A stretch of DNA of 64,000 nt, from positions 1,488,001-1,552,000 of the forward strand of contig NZ_JACHMG010000001.1 of the NCBI RefSeq assembly GCF_014204865.1, written 5' to 3'. Positions 47,542 through 56,289 of the stretch are shown here, one piece after another (within the stretch, counting starts at the first letter, position 1; each line of letters begins with the position of its first letter). This stretch comes from Amycolatopsis jiangsuensis. GTDB lineage: Bacteria > Actinomycetota > Actinomycetes > Mycobacteriales > Pseudonocardiaceae. A program made the translations under genes and the position numbers. A model generated the notes under the pieces. It made no database searches. It was not told where the DNA came from and worked only from the letters and a program-made list of their open reading frames with translations.

Positions 47542-48111
47542 ATGTCGCGTGTGCGCATCACCCCGGGCACCTTGGTGACCGCTGCCGCCGATCTCGCCGA
47601 TGAGATCGGCTTCGAAAACCTGACGCTGGCCGCGGTCGCGAAGCGTTTGGGCATTCGTGACGCCAGCCTCTACACCCACGTCCGGGGCCTCGCCGACGTA
47701 CGGGAACGCGTGGCGCTGCTCGCGCTCACCGAATGGGCCGAAGCTCTGGGCGCGGCCGTGGCCGGACGCTCCCGGCACGACGCCCTGACTGCCTTCGCCG
47801 ACACCTACCGCGTTTTGGCGACCGGGCATCCGGGCCGGTACGCAGCCACCCGGTACCCGGTGCCGTCCGAAAACGCCGCCGCGTCGGCGGGCGTGGCGCG
47901 CATCGTCGAGGTCTGTTACGCGTTGCTGCGCGGCTACGACCTGCCGGAACCCGATGCCACCGACGCGGTCCGGTTGCTGCGCAGCACTTTGCACGGCTTC
48001 AGCGACCTGCAGGCCGCCGGCGGCTTCACCTCCGGCCGCGATCTCGACGCGTCGTGGCGCCGAGCGGTCGACACGCTCCACCACACTCTCGCGCACTGGT
48101 CCGACATCTGA
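47542..48111 (+). CDS. TetR-family regulator
   Basis: 189 aa. N-terminal HTH (about 10-55; AAADLADEIGFENLTLAAVA and the recognition helix around IRDASLYTHVRG). The C-terminal part resembles the WHG-type ligand domain (LLRSTLHGFSDLQAAGGF). GGGAGG stands 10 nt before the ATG. Followed after 19 nt by an alpha/beta hydrolase, its probable operon partner and target, so the inducer may be a substrate of that enzyme. Confidence 0.9.
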   Translation: MSRVRITPGTLVTAAADLADEIGFENLTLAAVAKRLGIRDASLYTHVRGLADVRERVALLALTEWAEALGAAVAGRSRHDALTAFADTYRVLATGHPGRYAATRYPVPSENAAASAGVARIVEVCYALLRGYDLPEPDATDAVRLLRSTLHGFSDLQAAGGFTSGRDLDASWRRAVDTLHHTLAHWSDI

Positions 48112-48130
48112 TCCCTGACAGGAGAACTCC

Positions 48131-49000
48131 ATTCGCACCGCGACACTCACCCTCGACGGCACTCCGCTGGACTACCGCGACCGCGGCGACGGTCCCCCGG
48201 TGCTGATCCTGCCCGGAGGTCCGGGCCACGCCGGCATCGTGGACGGGCTCACCACGCATCTGGCCGACCGCTACCGCGTCGTCGCGATGTCCAGCCGCGT
48301 GGCTTCGGCGCGGCCGGGCACCGAGCACGGCGACCAGTCACCGAAGGTGCAGGCCGAGGATGCTCTCGGCCTGATCGAGGCACTCTTCGAGGAGGCGCCG
48401 GCGGTGTTCGCCTTCAGCGCCGGCGCCATCACCACCCTCGAATTGCTGGCCCGCCACCCCGACAGCCTCCGCCTCGCCGTGGTGCACGAGCCCCCGGTGC
48501 TCGCCCTGCTGCCGGACGCCGGTCGTCACCGGGACGCGCTCGCCGCGGCGCGAACAGCCGCCCGCTCCGGGGAAACGGAAGAAGCGGCCCGGCTCATGAC
48601 CGAGACCATGACGGCCGTGGAACCCGGGAGGGACACCCCGGATCTGCGCCACCTCGGCAACTGGCTCGACACCTACGCGGGGACGCTTCCCGAACCCCCC
48701 ACCCCCGAACTGGCCGAACTGTTTCCCCGGCTCGGCGATCTCCAATCGCAGTTCCTGGAACACATCTTGCTCCCGTTCACCACCGGTGAGCCCGATGTGG
48801 CCGCGCTCGGTGCGGCCGGTCCGCGGCTGGTCCCCGTCGCCGGCATCGACTCCCGGGGCCAGCTTCCCTACCGGGCCGCCGCGGCTTTGGCCACCAGGCT
48901 CCGGCTTCCGCTCACCGAGGTCCCCGGTGGCCATCTCGGGCCCGTCGAACGCCCCACGCAGTTCGCCGGCGCGCTCAAGGCACTCCTCGAAAACCGTTGA
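48131..49000 (+). CDS. Alpha/beta hydrolase, apparently starting at ATT
   Basis: 290 codons including the stop (289 aa) if translation starts at ATT 48131. That codon is preceded by AGGAG at ideal spacing, and the frame then reads (M)RTATLTLDGTPLDYRDRGDG, the normal first strand of this fold. An in-frame TGA at 48116 excludes an earlier start; the next conventional start, GTG at 48200, would remove the first strand and lacks a ribosome site. Oxyanion region GGPGH; the nucleophile elbow reads AFSAGA (Ala for the first Gly of GxSxG); a likely catalytic His lies in VPGGHLGPVERP. Part of a TetR-hydrolase operon. Substrate unknown. Confidence 0.85.
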   Translation: MRTATLTLDGTPLDYRDRGDGPPVLILPGGPGHAGIVDGLTTHLADRYRVVAMSSRVASARPGTEHGDQSPKVQAEDALGLIEALFEEAPAVFAFSAGAITTLELLARHPDSLRLAVVHEPPVLALLPDAGRHRDALAAARTAARSGETEEAARLMTETMTAVEPGRDTPDLRHLGNWLDTYAGTLPEPPTPELAELFPRLGDLQSQFLEHILLPFTTGEPDVAALGAAGPRLVPVAGIDSRGQLPYRAAAALATRLRLPLTEVPGGHLGPVERPTQFAGALKALLENR

Positions 49001-49031
49001 TCCCCCGGCTTTCGGGACGATCACCCGGGCA

Positions 49032-50198
49032 TTACTCCGCACTTCGGGGCGTGGTCAACAGTTCCCGGCCGCGCTCGGGAGTGATCGCCGCCGCGAGGAC
49101 CGGATCGCCGAGCAGCGCGACCGGGGCGATGTGGTCGGGTGTGCGGGGCCGCCAGTGGGGCATGGCCTCGCGGATCGCGGTCCACAGTGCTTCGGGATCG
49201 TCCGCGTGTGCGGTCCGGGCCCGGCGCACCGGGGCGTCGAAGTCCGCGTTGCCGTAGCCGAGGGCGTGCGCCGGTGCCCGGAACCGTGGTTCGTGCTCGG
49301 CGATCATGGCCAGGATTTCCGGCCGCTCGCCGACCATCGCGCTCTGCAGGACGGAATTCCGGGCGCTCCCGGCGACGCGGGCATGCTCGTGGAACAGATA
49401 CGGCAGCAGTTCCTCGGTGAACACCGGATCGGTGAGGAAGCCCTCGGTCAGGAACGCCGGATGCAGCAGCCTCCCGAGCAGTGTCCCCGCCTCGTAGTGG
49501 TCGCCGGACAGCAGCAGGATCTGGACACGCAGGACCGTGGCCCGCTCGAGGCCGAACTCCTCGGCCTCGGCGAGCACCTCGTCGGCGCCGTCGGCCTCGC
49601 CGGCGAGCGCGCGGGTCCGGGCGTGCTCGACCTGCGTCTCCCACTCGTCCCGGGTCTCCCCCTCGGGCTGGTGCATCTGGTGGAATTCGGCGTACAGGTG
49701 CTCCATCAGCGCGGCGAACGAGGCGAACCGGACCGGCGGCGCGGCACGCCAGGAGAACAGGCTGTACGCGGCCCATTCACCGGAGGCATCGACGTCGCCG
49801 GGGTCGAGGAACAGGATCCCGGCGTCGGCCTCCAGCGACAGCAGCAGACCGCGGGTGAACCGGTTGCCGTTGCCCGGGTCGGCGTTGTCCTGGTCGGTGA
49901 GTTCCTCCCATTCCGCCCAGTGCGGCTCGAAATCGCGCACCCAGCCGACCGACTCGGTGTCGCGCATCCGGGACACGAAGCTGCCCGCGTCCCGCCATCC
50001 GTTCGTGCAGCGCAGAAACTGCCGGTACGAGGGCGGCAGCCGCATCCCCAGCCGCGCCTCGGCCGCGACGACCTCGCTCTCGGTCGCCGGCGCGAACCCG
50101 AGCCACCGATCCGCCCGGACCTCGGGTTCGACCTCGTCCGGCTCCGCGACGCTCACCCATTCCTCGCTCCACCGACGCAGCCACGGCTCCCACTCCAT
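49032..50198 (-). CDS. SMI1/KNR4 (SUKH) family protein
   Basis: 388 aa. A SUKH-type domain occupies about residues 30-190: EVVAAEARLGMRLPPSYRQF and the following LRCTNGWRDAGSFVSRMRD are typical, as is the acidic DPGNGN...LFLDPGDV region. The C-terminal half (190-388) is helical, resembles repeat proteins and I cannot assign it. SUKH proteins often serve as immunity proteins against polymorphic toxins, but many in actinomycetes stand alone, and no toxin gene lies beside it here. Confidence 0.82.
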   Translation of the reverse strand: MEWEPWLRRWSEEWVSVAEPDEVEPEVRADRWLGFAPATESEVVAAEARLGMRLPPSYRQFLRCTNGWRDAGSFVSRMRDTESVGWVRDFEPHWAEWEELTDQDNADPGNGNRFTRGLLLSLEADAGILFLDPGDVDASGEWAAYSLFSWRAAPPVRFASFAALMEHLYAEFHQMHQPEGETRDEWETQVEHARTRALAGEADGADEVLAEAEEFGLERATVLRVQILLLSGDHYEAGTLLGRLLHPAFLTEGFLTDPVFTEELLPYLFHEHARVAGSARNSVLQSAMVGERPEILAMIAEHEPRFRAPAHALGYGNADFDAPVRRARTAHADDPEALWTAIREAMPHWRPRTPDHIAPVALLGDPVLAAAITPERGRELLTTPRSAE

Positions 50199-50258
50199 CC
50201 CCGCAGCTTGTCACAGCCCACGCAGTCCGGGCAGGCACCACCGGACCCGGCCGGCTGG

Positions 50259-51209
50259 TCACAGGTCGAGCACGAGGCAGCGCGTGCGAGATCGGGAGAC
50301 ACAGGGCAGAATCCGGTCTCCCGCCGCCTGTTCCTCCTCCGTCAGGACGGAGTCACGGTGATCCGGGCAGCCGTCGAGGACGGCCGTTTCGCAGGTTCCG
50401 CACGTGCCCTCCGCACACGACGTGAGCACATCGACGCCCGCTTCGCCCAGCACGTCGGCGATGGAACGGCCTGCCGGCACCACCACCTCGGCGCCGGTCG
50501 AGGCGATCCGCACCGCGAACGGTGTGTCCGCGGTGGAGGGGGCGAGCGCCTTCGGCGAGAACCGTTCTGTCCTCAGTCGCAACCCCCGGCGTGCGCAAGC
50601 GTCCTCGGCCGCGCGGATCAGTGATTCCGGGCCGCAACAGTAAACGTGGGTTTCCGGGCCCACCGAGTCGAGAGCGAGAGCGAGGTCGATCAGGCCGCGT
50701 TCGTCGAAGGGAATCAGGTGCACCCGGCGCGCGTCGATCGCTTGCAGATCCTCCGCATAGGCCATGGACCCACGGGTCCGGCCGCCATAGTGCAGCGACC
50801 AGCTCGCGCCGTAGGCGTCCACCTGACGGATCATGGTCAGCAGCGGGGTGATCCCGATCCCGCCGGCCAGGAACACGTAGCTCGGACCCGGTTCCAGGCG
50901 GAAGTGGTTGCGGGGGCCGCCGACGGTGATCAGGTCGCCCTGGTGAAGCTGCTCGTGCAGCCACGCCGATCCGCCACGCCCGTCGTGCTCGCGGAGCACA
51001 GCTATCCGATATCTCCCGCGGTCCGCGGGGTCGCCGCACAACGAGTACTGGCGCACGGCTCCCGCCCCGGTCACGACATCGACATGAGCGCCGGGACGCC
51101 ACCGTGGCAGAGCACCACCCTCGACCGGGTACAGCTCGAACTCGACCACGTCGAGTGCCACGGTCGTCCGGCTGCCGACGCGGAGCGGCAGGTGTGTGGC
51201 TCGGCTCAT
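50259..51209 (-). CDS. Phthalate-dioxygenase-reductase type flavin/[2Fe-2S] electron-transfer protein
   Basis: 316 aa. Flavin-binding RQYSLCGDP (near 53), NAD-binding GGIGITPLLTMI (near 115) and a C-terminal plant-type ferredoxin with CAEGTCGTCETAV plus a later Cys (LPCVS) ligating the [2Fe-2S] cluster. Such reductases pass electrons from NADH to oxygenases. The start overlaps the P450 stop by 4 nt (ATGA), so it is the obvious redox partner of that P450. Confidence 0.94.
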   Translation of the reverse strand: MSRATHLPLRVGSRTTVALDVVEFELYPVEGGALPRWRPGAHVDVVTGAGAVRQYSLCGDPADRGRYRIAVLREHDGRGGSAWLHEQLHQGDLITVGGPRNHFRLEPGPSYVFLAGGIGITPLLTMIRQVDAYGASWSLHYGGRTRGSMAYAEDLQAIDARRVHLIPFDERGLIDLALALDSVGPETHVYCCGPESLIRAAEDACARRGLRLRTERFSPKALAPSTADTPFAVRIASTGAEVVVPAGRSIADVLGEAGVDVLTSCAEGTCGTCETAVLDGCPDHRDSVLTEEEQAAGDRILPCVSRSRTRCLVLDL

Positions 51210-52390
51210 GCGGCGCTCTCCGGGGTGAACACGACCGGCAACGCGAAGTGGGTCATCAAGGATCCGCCGACCAGCCCGCTCTCGACCGGCTGTCCGTCGA
51301 GCCTGAGGTCCGGCAGCCGGTCGAGCAGGCGGGTGAGGCTGATCCGGAGCTCGGCCCTGGCGAGGTGCTGGCCTTGGCAGACATGGATTCCCGCACCGAA
51401 GCTGACGTGCCGGTTCCGGGTCCGCTGCCGGTCGAACTCCTCCGGGTCGGTGAATTCCCGCGGGTCCCGGTTCGCGGCGGCGAGGTCCAGCAGGACCCGG
51501 CCGCCCTCGGCGAGGTCTTGGTCGCCGATCCGGACGGGACAGCGGAGCGTACGCGCGAACAGCTGCAGCGGCGTGGTCAGCCGCAGGCTCTCCTCGACCA
51601 CCCGGGGCAGCGCGCGCCGGTCCGCGAGGAGGTCGTCGCGCAGCCCGGGCACGGTCAGCACGTGCCGGATGAGCCCGCCGAGTGCCGAGCCCGTGGAGTG
51701 ATGGCCACCGACGATGTAGGCCAGCAGCAGCCCGGCGGCGCCTGCCTCGTCGATCTCCTTACCTTGGACGACACCGCTCGCCATCTCGGTGAGCAGGTCA
51801 TCGCGGGGGTTGTCCCGGCGCTCGGCCAGCCAGCGCTGGGTGTGCTCGGTGAACTCCGCGAAGCGGTCCGGGAACTCCTCGGAACCCATGGCGGCGAACA
51901 GGCTCGCCGCGATGCCGCGGGCGCGCACCGCCTCGGCCTGCCCGAGACCGATCATCCGCCCGATCACGATCGCGGGCAGTGGCTCGGTGAACCGCTCGAC
52001 CAGGTCGGCCGCACCCGCGGTCGCGAACTCGTCGATCAGCAGGTCCGCGACTTCGGTGATGACCGGTTCGAACGCCCGTACGGCGCGCGGGGTCAACGGA
52101 CCGTCGAGGACCCTGCGCCACTGCGCATGGTCCGGCTCGTCGAACTCCAGCGCCGGGACCGGTGGGAGCTCGGCATTGGCCGGGACGTGCACCCCATCGG
52201 CCGAGGAGAACGAGTCCGGGTCGGTCAACGCGGCACGGACGTTCTCGTAACGCGTCAGGAAGTCGAATCCCCCGTGCCGGCCACTGTGCACGACAGGGCA
52301 GAGTTCCCGCATTTCCGCATGGGCCTTCCGGACATCCTTTGTGGACAAGGTCGCGTCGAGATGATCGAGTGCGAGATCTTCGTTGTTCAT
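51206..52390 (-). CDS. Cytochrome P450
   Basis: 394 aa, soluble bacterial class. Heme-binding FGAGIHVCQGQHLARAELR near 345 with the Cys ligand, ExxR as EESLR near 275, I-helix segment YIVGGHHSTGSAL near 235. In the I-helix the usual acidic residue before the conserved Thr is missing (GGHHST), which may affect proton delivery. AAGGAG precedes the start. With its reductase it closes the catabolic operon; the substrate is probably an aromatic or ring-derived compound, by context. Confidence 0.94.
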   Translation of the reverse strand: MNNEDLALDHLDATLSTKDVRKAHAEMRELCPVVHSGRHGGFDFLTRYENVRAALTDPDSFSSADGVHVPANAELPPVPALEFDEPDHAQWRRVLDGPLTPRAVRAFEPVITEVADLLIDEFATAGAADLVERFTEPLPAIVIGRMIGLGQAEAVRARGIAASLFAAMGSEEFPDRFAEFTEHTQRWLAERRDNPRDDLLTEMASGVVQGKEIDEAGAAGLLLAYIVGGHHSTGSALGGLIRHVLTVPGLRDDLLADRRALPRVVEESLRLTTPLQLFARTLRCPVRIGDQDLAEGGRVLLDLAAANRDPREFTDPEEFDRQRTRNRHVSFGAGIHVCQGQHLARAELRISLTRLLDRLPDLRLDGQPVESGLVGGSLMTHFALPVVFTPESAA

Positions 52391-52449
52391 CGCTTCTCCT
52401 TCGGCCGTACTGCCGTTGCACCCAGTGTGGGTACCGGCGCCTCGGCGGT

Positions 52450-53439
52450 CTATCCGCTCCGCGCGGCCCTGTCCGCCGTGCGCGAGGAGCGCAGGGTGGT
52501 CGACGGCGTGGTCCCGTACCGCAGCCGGTAGTCACGCGCGAATCGGCCGAAATGGAAGAACCCACACGCCAGCGCGATGTCGGCGACGGACGATTTATCG
52601 TCCATTGTGGACAACATTCGGTGCGCGCGTTCCAGCCGCAGCTCGCGCTGGTAGCCCGTCACCGTCGTACCGAATCGGGAGCGGAAGCCTTCCTGCAACG
52701 TTCTCAGGCTCACTCCCGCTGCACAAGCCAGTTCCTCCGGGGCCCGGTACGGCACAGGATCCGCCGTGAGTGCTTCGGCGGCGGTGCCCGCGGCACGGTA
52801 CCCGCGGGTGCCGCCGCCGCGGAACATCGTCCCGGCGTGGTCGTGCGGCTGGCTGAGCAGGAGCGACGTCACCAGCATGCGTTCCAGTTCACGACCGGCG
52901 CCCGGCGGCAAGACACCCGTGTCGAAGCGGTCCACTGTGGTCACGGCGAGCCGCAGCTGCCCGGGCCAGGGTGCGTCGTCGGCCACCGCCAGCCCGAAAA
53001 CCAGTCGGCCGGGCGGCTCGGCCCCGAGGCGGGCGTAGCCCTGCTCGACCACGTGCCGCGGCAGCTTCGCGGCGATCTGCACGGTTCCGGCCGCGAAGCG
53101 CAGTCGCACCCGTTCACCGGGAGAGACAACGCATGCCTGCCCTTGTCCGGCGCGCTGCTCGCCGAAGTCCGTGACGACGTCCACAGCTCCGGCGAGAATG
53201 AGCTGGAGCGTGTAGTACTCCATGGGCGCGAGCCCGGTCACCGCGACCTCGCCGTGGTAGGTGGCGTACAACAACGTCGACGAGCCGATCTCCACCGCGT
53301 GCAGCCGCGCACCGAATTCCTCGGGGTCCCTGACGCGTAGCCGGTGCGACGACATCACCTGCCCGGCCGCGGACTGGGCCTCGTCGATGTCCGTCGTCCA
53401 CACCCTCGTGTGCCGGTGCAGCGGTACCGTGGTGCTCAC
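52450..53439 (-). CDS. AraC-family transcriptional regulator
   Basis: 329 aa from a GTG start with GGAG 6 nt upstream. The N-terminal sensor half (about 30-200) resembles the AraC-binding-like domain of regulators of aromatic degradation. The C-terminal double HTH (about 220-320) includes AGVSLRTLQEGFRSRFGTT and VADIALACGFFHFGRFARDY. It lies inside the leftward operon, 22 nt after the ligase stop and 59 nt before the P450, so it is likely cotranscribed and may sense the pathway substrate. Confidence 0.92.
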   Translation of the reverse strand: MSTTVPLHRHTRVWTTDIDEAQSAAGQVMSSHRLRVRDPEEFGARLHAVEIGSSTLLYATYHGEVAVTGLAPMEYYTLQLILAGAVDVVTDFGEQRAGQGQACVVSPGERVRLRFAAGTVQIAAKLPRHVVEQGYARLGAEPPGRLVFGLAVADDAPWPGQLRLAVTTVDRFDTGVLPPGAGRELERMLVTSLLLSQPHDHAGTMFRGGGTRGYRAAGTAAEALTADPVPYRAPEELACAAGVSLRTLQEGFRSRFGTTVTGYQRELRLERAHRMLSTMDDKSSVADIALACGFFHFGRFARDYRLRYGTTPSTTLRSSRTADRAARSG

Positions 53440-53461
53440 CCGATGCTCCGTTCGCCCGCCA

Positions 53462-55132
53462 CTACCCCGGCTCGGCCGCGAGCGTCGCGGCGATCTCCCG
53501 CAGGCGCGAGCGGTCGATCTTGCCGACCTGGCTCACCCGCGGCATTTCGGACACCACGACAACCCGCTCCGGCCACTTGTACTTCGCCACCTCGAGGCGT
53601 TCGAAGTGGGCGCGGACCTCGGTGAGATCGATGTGCACGCCGGCACGGGTCACGACGAACGCACAGGCCCGCTCACCCAGCCGCGCGTCAGGCATCGCGA
53701 CGAGGGCCGCTTCGGCGATCGCGTCGTGGGAACCGAGCAGGAGCTCGATCTCCTCGGTGTTGATCTTCTCGCCACCCCGGTTGATCATGTTCTTGATCCG
53801 GCCCTCGACGGTGTAGCACCGGACGCCGGCGACCGTCCGCTCCGCCATCAGGTCTCCACTGCGATAGAAGCCGTCGGCGGTGAAGGCACGCCGGTTGTGC
53901 GCGGCCGCGTCGTAGTAGCCGTGCAGGGTGTACGGGCCTCGGGCGCAGAGCTCACCCACCTCGCCGGGCGCCACTTCCCGTTCGGTTCCCGGCTCGTACA
54001 GCCGAACCTCGTCCGCGGGCGAGATCGGCACGCCGACGCTCGCCACCCTGGCGTCGAGCGGAAAGTCGAGCGGGGTGCTCAGGCAGAGTCCCTCGCTCAT
54101 CCCGAAGATCTGCCCGCCCCAGATTCCCTGTGCCTCGAGGACCTCCATGTGCCGGCGGGGTACCTTCTTGCCGCTGAACAGCACCCGCCGCAGCGCGGTC
54201 GCGTCCGACAGGCCCGGATCCAGGGCGAGGTCGAACACGAACGGACCGAGCAGCGCGTCGGTCGCCCCGTTTCCGGCCACGAGGTCGAGCGCGGCCGAGG
54301 CGTTCGGAGCTCCCAGGACGAGGGTCGCTCCCACACTGTGCGGGCCCTGCAGGCCGATGATGACACCCGCGTTGTGCACGATCGGCATCAGGAACGCGAT
54401 CCGGTCCCCCGGCCCCCACCCCATCGCACGTGCCAGGCTCGCGCCGTAGTGCCAGTACGGGGCCTGCAGGCACGGAATCACCTTGGGTACCCCGGTGGTG
54501 CCACCGGAAAGCTGGAACACGGCGAGTGACTGCATGCCGAGCCCGGCCTGGATGCCTTCGACGGTCCGGCGAGCCTCGGCACCGTCGATGTCGTCGCCGA
54601 GGCTGTCCAGTTCGACGGCGCGGGGGTGCGAGGCAGGGCCGTCGGACACGAGGATCGTGCGCTCCGCCCCGGCTGCCTCGGCCTGGTCGAACGCGAACCC
54701 GACGAGATCGAAACGGGGATCGCGGGCGGCGACGAGGTGTGCGATCGGGCGGGTCTGCCGCGCGATCTCCGCGATCTCGTGTCCGCGATGCAGCGGCAGG
54801 GTGCACACGGGCACGAGACCCGCCTTGAGCAGCGCGTACCAGCCGATCACGGTGTGCACGGTGTTGTGCACCTGCAGCAGCACCGCCCCACCCGGCTCCA
54901 GCCCGAGCCGATGCAGACCCGCGGCGCGCCGGTCGGTGATGCGGTCCAGTTCCGCGAAGGTCAGGCGGTGGTCCCCGCAGACCAGGGCGTCCCGCCCGCC
55001 GTGTTCCTGCGCGATGCTGTGGAAGTGCTCGGCGATGGTGGGGGATTCCCACAGGCCCTCGCCGACGTAGCGGTCCTCTTCCTCGGCCGGGTAGCGGACG
55101 AGCTTCCCGGAGGTGTCGGGAGCGAGCGTCAT
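53462..55132 (-). CDS. Aryl-acid AMP/CoA ligase (DhbE/EntE-like, salicylate-type)
   Basis: 556 aa from the ATG at 55132, chosen for the GAGAGGAGAG ribosome site just upstream (a longer frame to 55168 exists). Adenylating motifs: LSGGTTGVPKVIPC near 200, GMSEGLCLSTP, YRSGDLM, hinge GRIKNMINRGGEKINTEEIE and catalytic Lys in QVGKIDRSRL. The overall sequence is of the 2,3-dihydroxybenzoate/salicylate-activating type. Beside a salicylyl-CoA hydroxylase-like enzyme it more likely feeds degradation than siderophore synthesis, since no peptide synthetase is nearby. Confidence 0.88.
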   Translation of the reverse strand: MTLAPDTSGKLVRYPAEEEDRYVGEGLWESPTIAEHFHSIAQEHGGRDALVCGDHRLTFAELDRITDRRAAGLHRLGLEPGGAVLLQVHNTVHTVIGWYALLKAGLVPVCTLPLHRGHEIAEIARQTRPIAHLVAARDPRFDLVGFAFDQAEAAGAERTILVSDGPASHPRAVELDSLGDDIDGAEARRTVEGIQAGLGMQSLAVFQLSGGTTGVPKVIPCLQAPYWHYGASLARAMGWGPGDRIAFLMPIVHNAGVIIGLQGPHSVGATLVLGAPNASAALDLVAGNGATDALLGPFVFDLALDPGLSDATALRRVLFSGKKVPRRHMEVLEAQGIWGGQIFGMSEGLCLSTPLDFPLDARVASVGVPISPADEVRLYEPGTEREVAPGEVGELCARGPYTLHGYYDAAAHNRRAFTADGFYRSGDLMAERTVAGVRCYTVEGRIKNMINRGGEKINTEEIELLLGSHDAIAEAALVAMPDARLGERACAFVVTRAGVHIDLTEVRAHFERLEVAKYKWPERVVVVSEMPRVSQVGKIDRSRLREIAATLAAEPG

Positions 55133-55164
55133 GGCGTGTCTCTCCTCTCGAGGCGCCGGCATGG

Positions 55165-56289
55165 TCAACGAAGATCGCGCTCGTAGCCGAGGACGACATC
55201 ACGGTTCTCCCGCCGGAAATCACGGTAGGAGACCCGTCCGGTACGCATCAGGTACTCGATCGCGAACTTCGTCGGGTGGGTGATGGTGCGGGACGGAAGC
55301 CCCTCGTACCAGGCGATACTGCGCTTCGCCGCGGCCTGGAAGGCATCCGCGACGGGCTTGCGCACCCGTTCGAACTCCTTGAGACCGACCTCCACGTCCC
55401 ACCGCGCTCCGGCGAGCGCCTCCGTGAGGTAGACCGCGTCCCGCATCGCGAACCGCGTGCCGGACCCGACCGACGGATGCACCGTGTGCAGGGCGTCCCC
55501 GATCAGCGCGAGGTTGCGATGGGTCCACCGTGCGCAGCTGACGAACTTCGTCCGGAACCAAGGCGAGTGATTGCTCCGCAGCGGCGCGCCGGCCAGCGAG
55601 TCCGCGAAGAGCCGTTCGCACAGCGCGCGGGACTCGTCCTCGGCCAGGTCGGCGAATCCGAGCCGGTCGAAGGTCTCCTGACCGACCTCGACCGTGAAGT
55701 TGCTCATCTCGGCCGAGAATCCCGAGGCATGGGCCATGAGGACCCCGTACTCGCTGTTGCGGAGGATGATCGACGGCGGGTAGGGCTTCCGGGTGCCGTA
55801 CCAGGCAAGCCAGTTGCTGCCCAGTTCGACGCTGGGCAGGAAGTGCTCGGCGAAGTGCTCGCGTGTCCGGCTGTTCACCCCATCGGCGCCGAGCACGAGG
55901 TCCCAGCGGGCCAGCTCGCTTTCGGTCACCGCGGCTTCGCTCTCGTGCTCGATCCGCACCCCGGCCTCGACCGCGATCCTCTCCAGCGTGGCCAGCAGGG
56001 ACCAGCGGGCGTTGAGGTGACTGCGACCGACCTGGACCGGCACATCGGCGCCATCGAGGCTCAGCACCATCCGGTCGTGCCGGATGCCGGCGGTGAGTGC
56101 ATCGATCACATCCGGTGCGGCGGGCCTGAGCGCACCGGCCGCGCTCTCGCTGAACGCCACACCCCAGCCGTAGGTCACCCCTTCCGGGTTCTGTTCCCGG
56201 ACCTCGATCGTGGCGGCCGGCACCGCTCGTTTGGCGATGATCGAGAAGAAGAGGCCGGCGGGTCCCCCGCCTATCACCAGAATGTTCAC
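55165..56289 (-). CDS. FAD monooxygenase resembling salicylyl-CoA 5-hydroxylase / anthraniloyl-CoA monooxygenase N-domain
   Basis: 374 aa from the GTG at 56289, which overlaps the preceding stop (GTGA). The Rossmann motif VIGGGPAGLFFSIIAKR at residue 4, EVREQNPEGVTYGWGVAFSE and the second FAD motif LIGDALHTVHPSVGSGTRFA are characteristic of the salicylyl-CoA 5-hydroxylase and anthraniloyl-CoA monooxygenase group. These act on aromatic CoA thioesters, so the ligase downstream is the natural supplier. Only the monooxygenase domain is present, without the C-terminal oxidoreductase domain of the bifunctional relatives. Exact substrate not determined. Confidence 0.88.
   Translation of the reverse strand: MNILVIGGGPAGLFFSIIAKRAVPAATIEVREQNPEGVTYGWGVAFSESAAGALRPAAPDVIDALTAGIRHDRMVLSLDGADVPVQVGRSHLNARWSLLATLERIAVEAGVRIEHESEAAVTESELARWDLVLGADGVNSRTREHFAEHFLPSVELGSNWLAWYGTRKPYPPSIILRNSEYGVLMAHASGFSAEMSNFTVEVGQETFDRLGFADLAEDESRALCERLFADSLAGAPLRSNHSPWFRTKFVSCARWTHRNLALIGDALHTVHPSVGSGTRFAMRDAVYLTEALAGARWDVEVGLKEFERVRKPVADAFQAAAKRSIAWYEGLPSRTITHPTKFAIEYLMRTGRVSYRDFRRENRDVVLGYERDLR

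Noticed and set aside
53462..55132. Aryl-acid ligase as part of a catecholate siderophore pathway
   Set aside because: No isochorismatase, peptide synthetase or transporter genes nearby; the flanking FAD hydroxylase and coupling favour catabolism.
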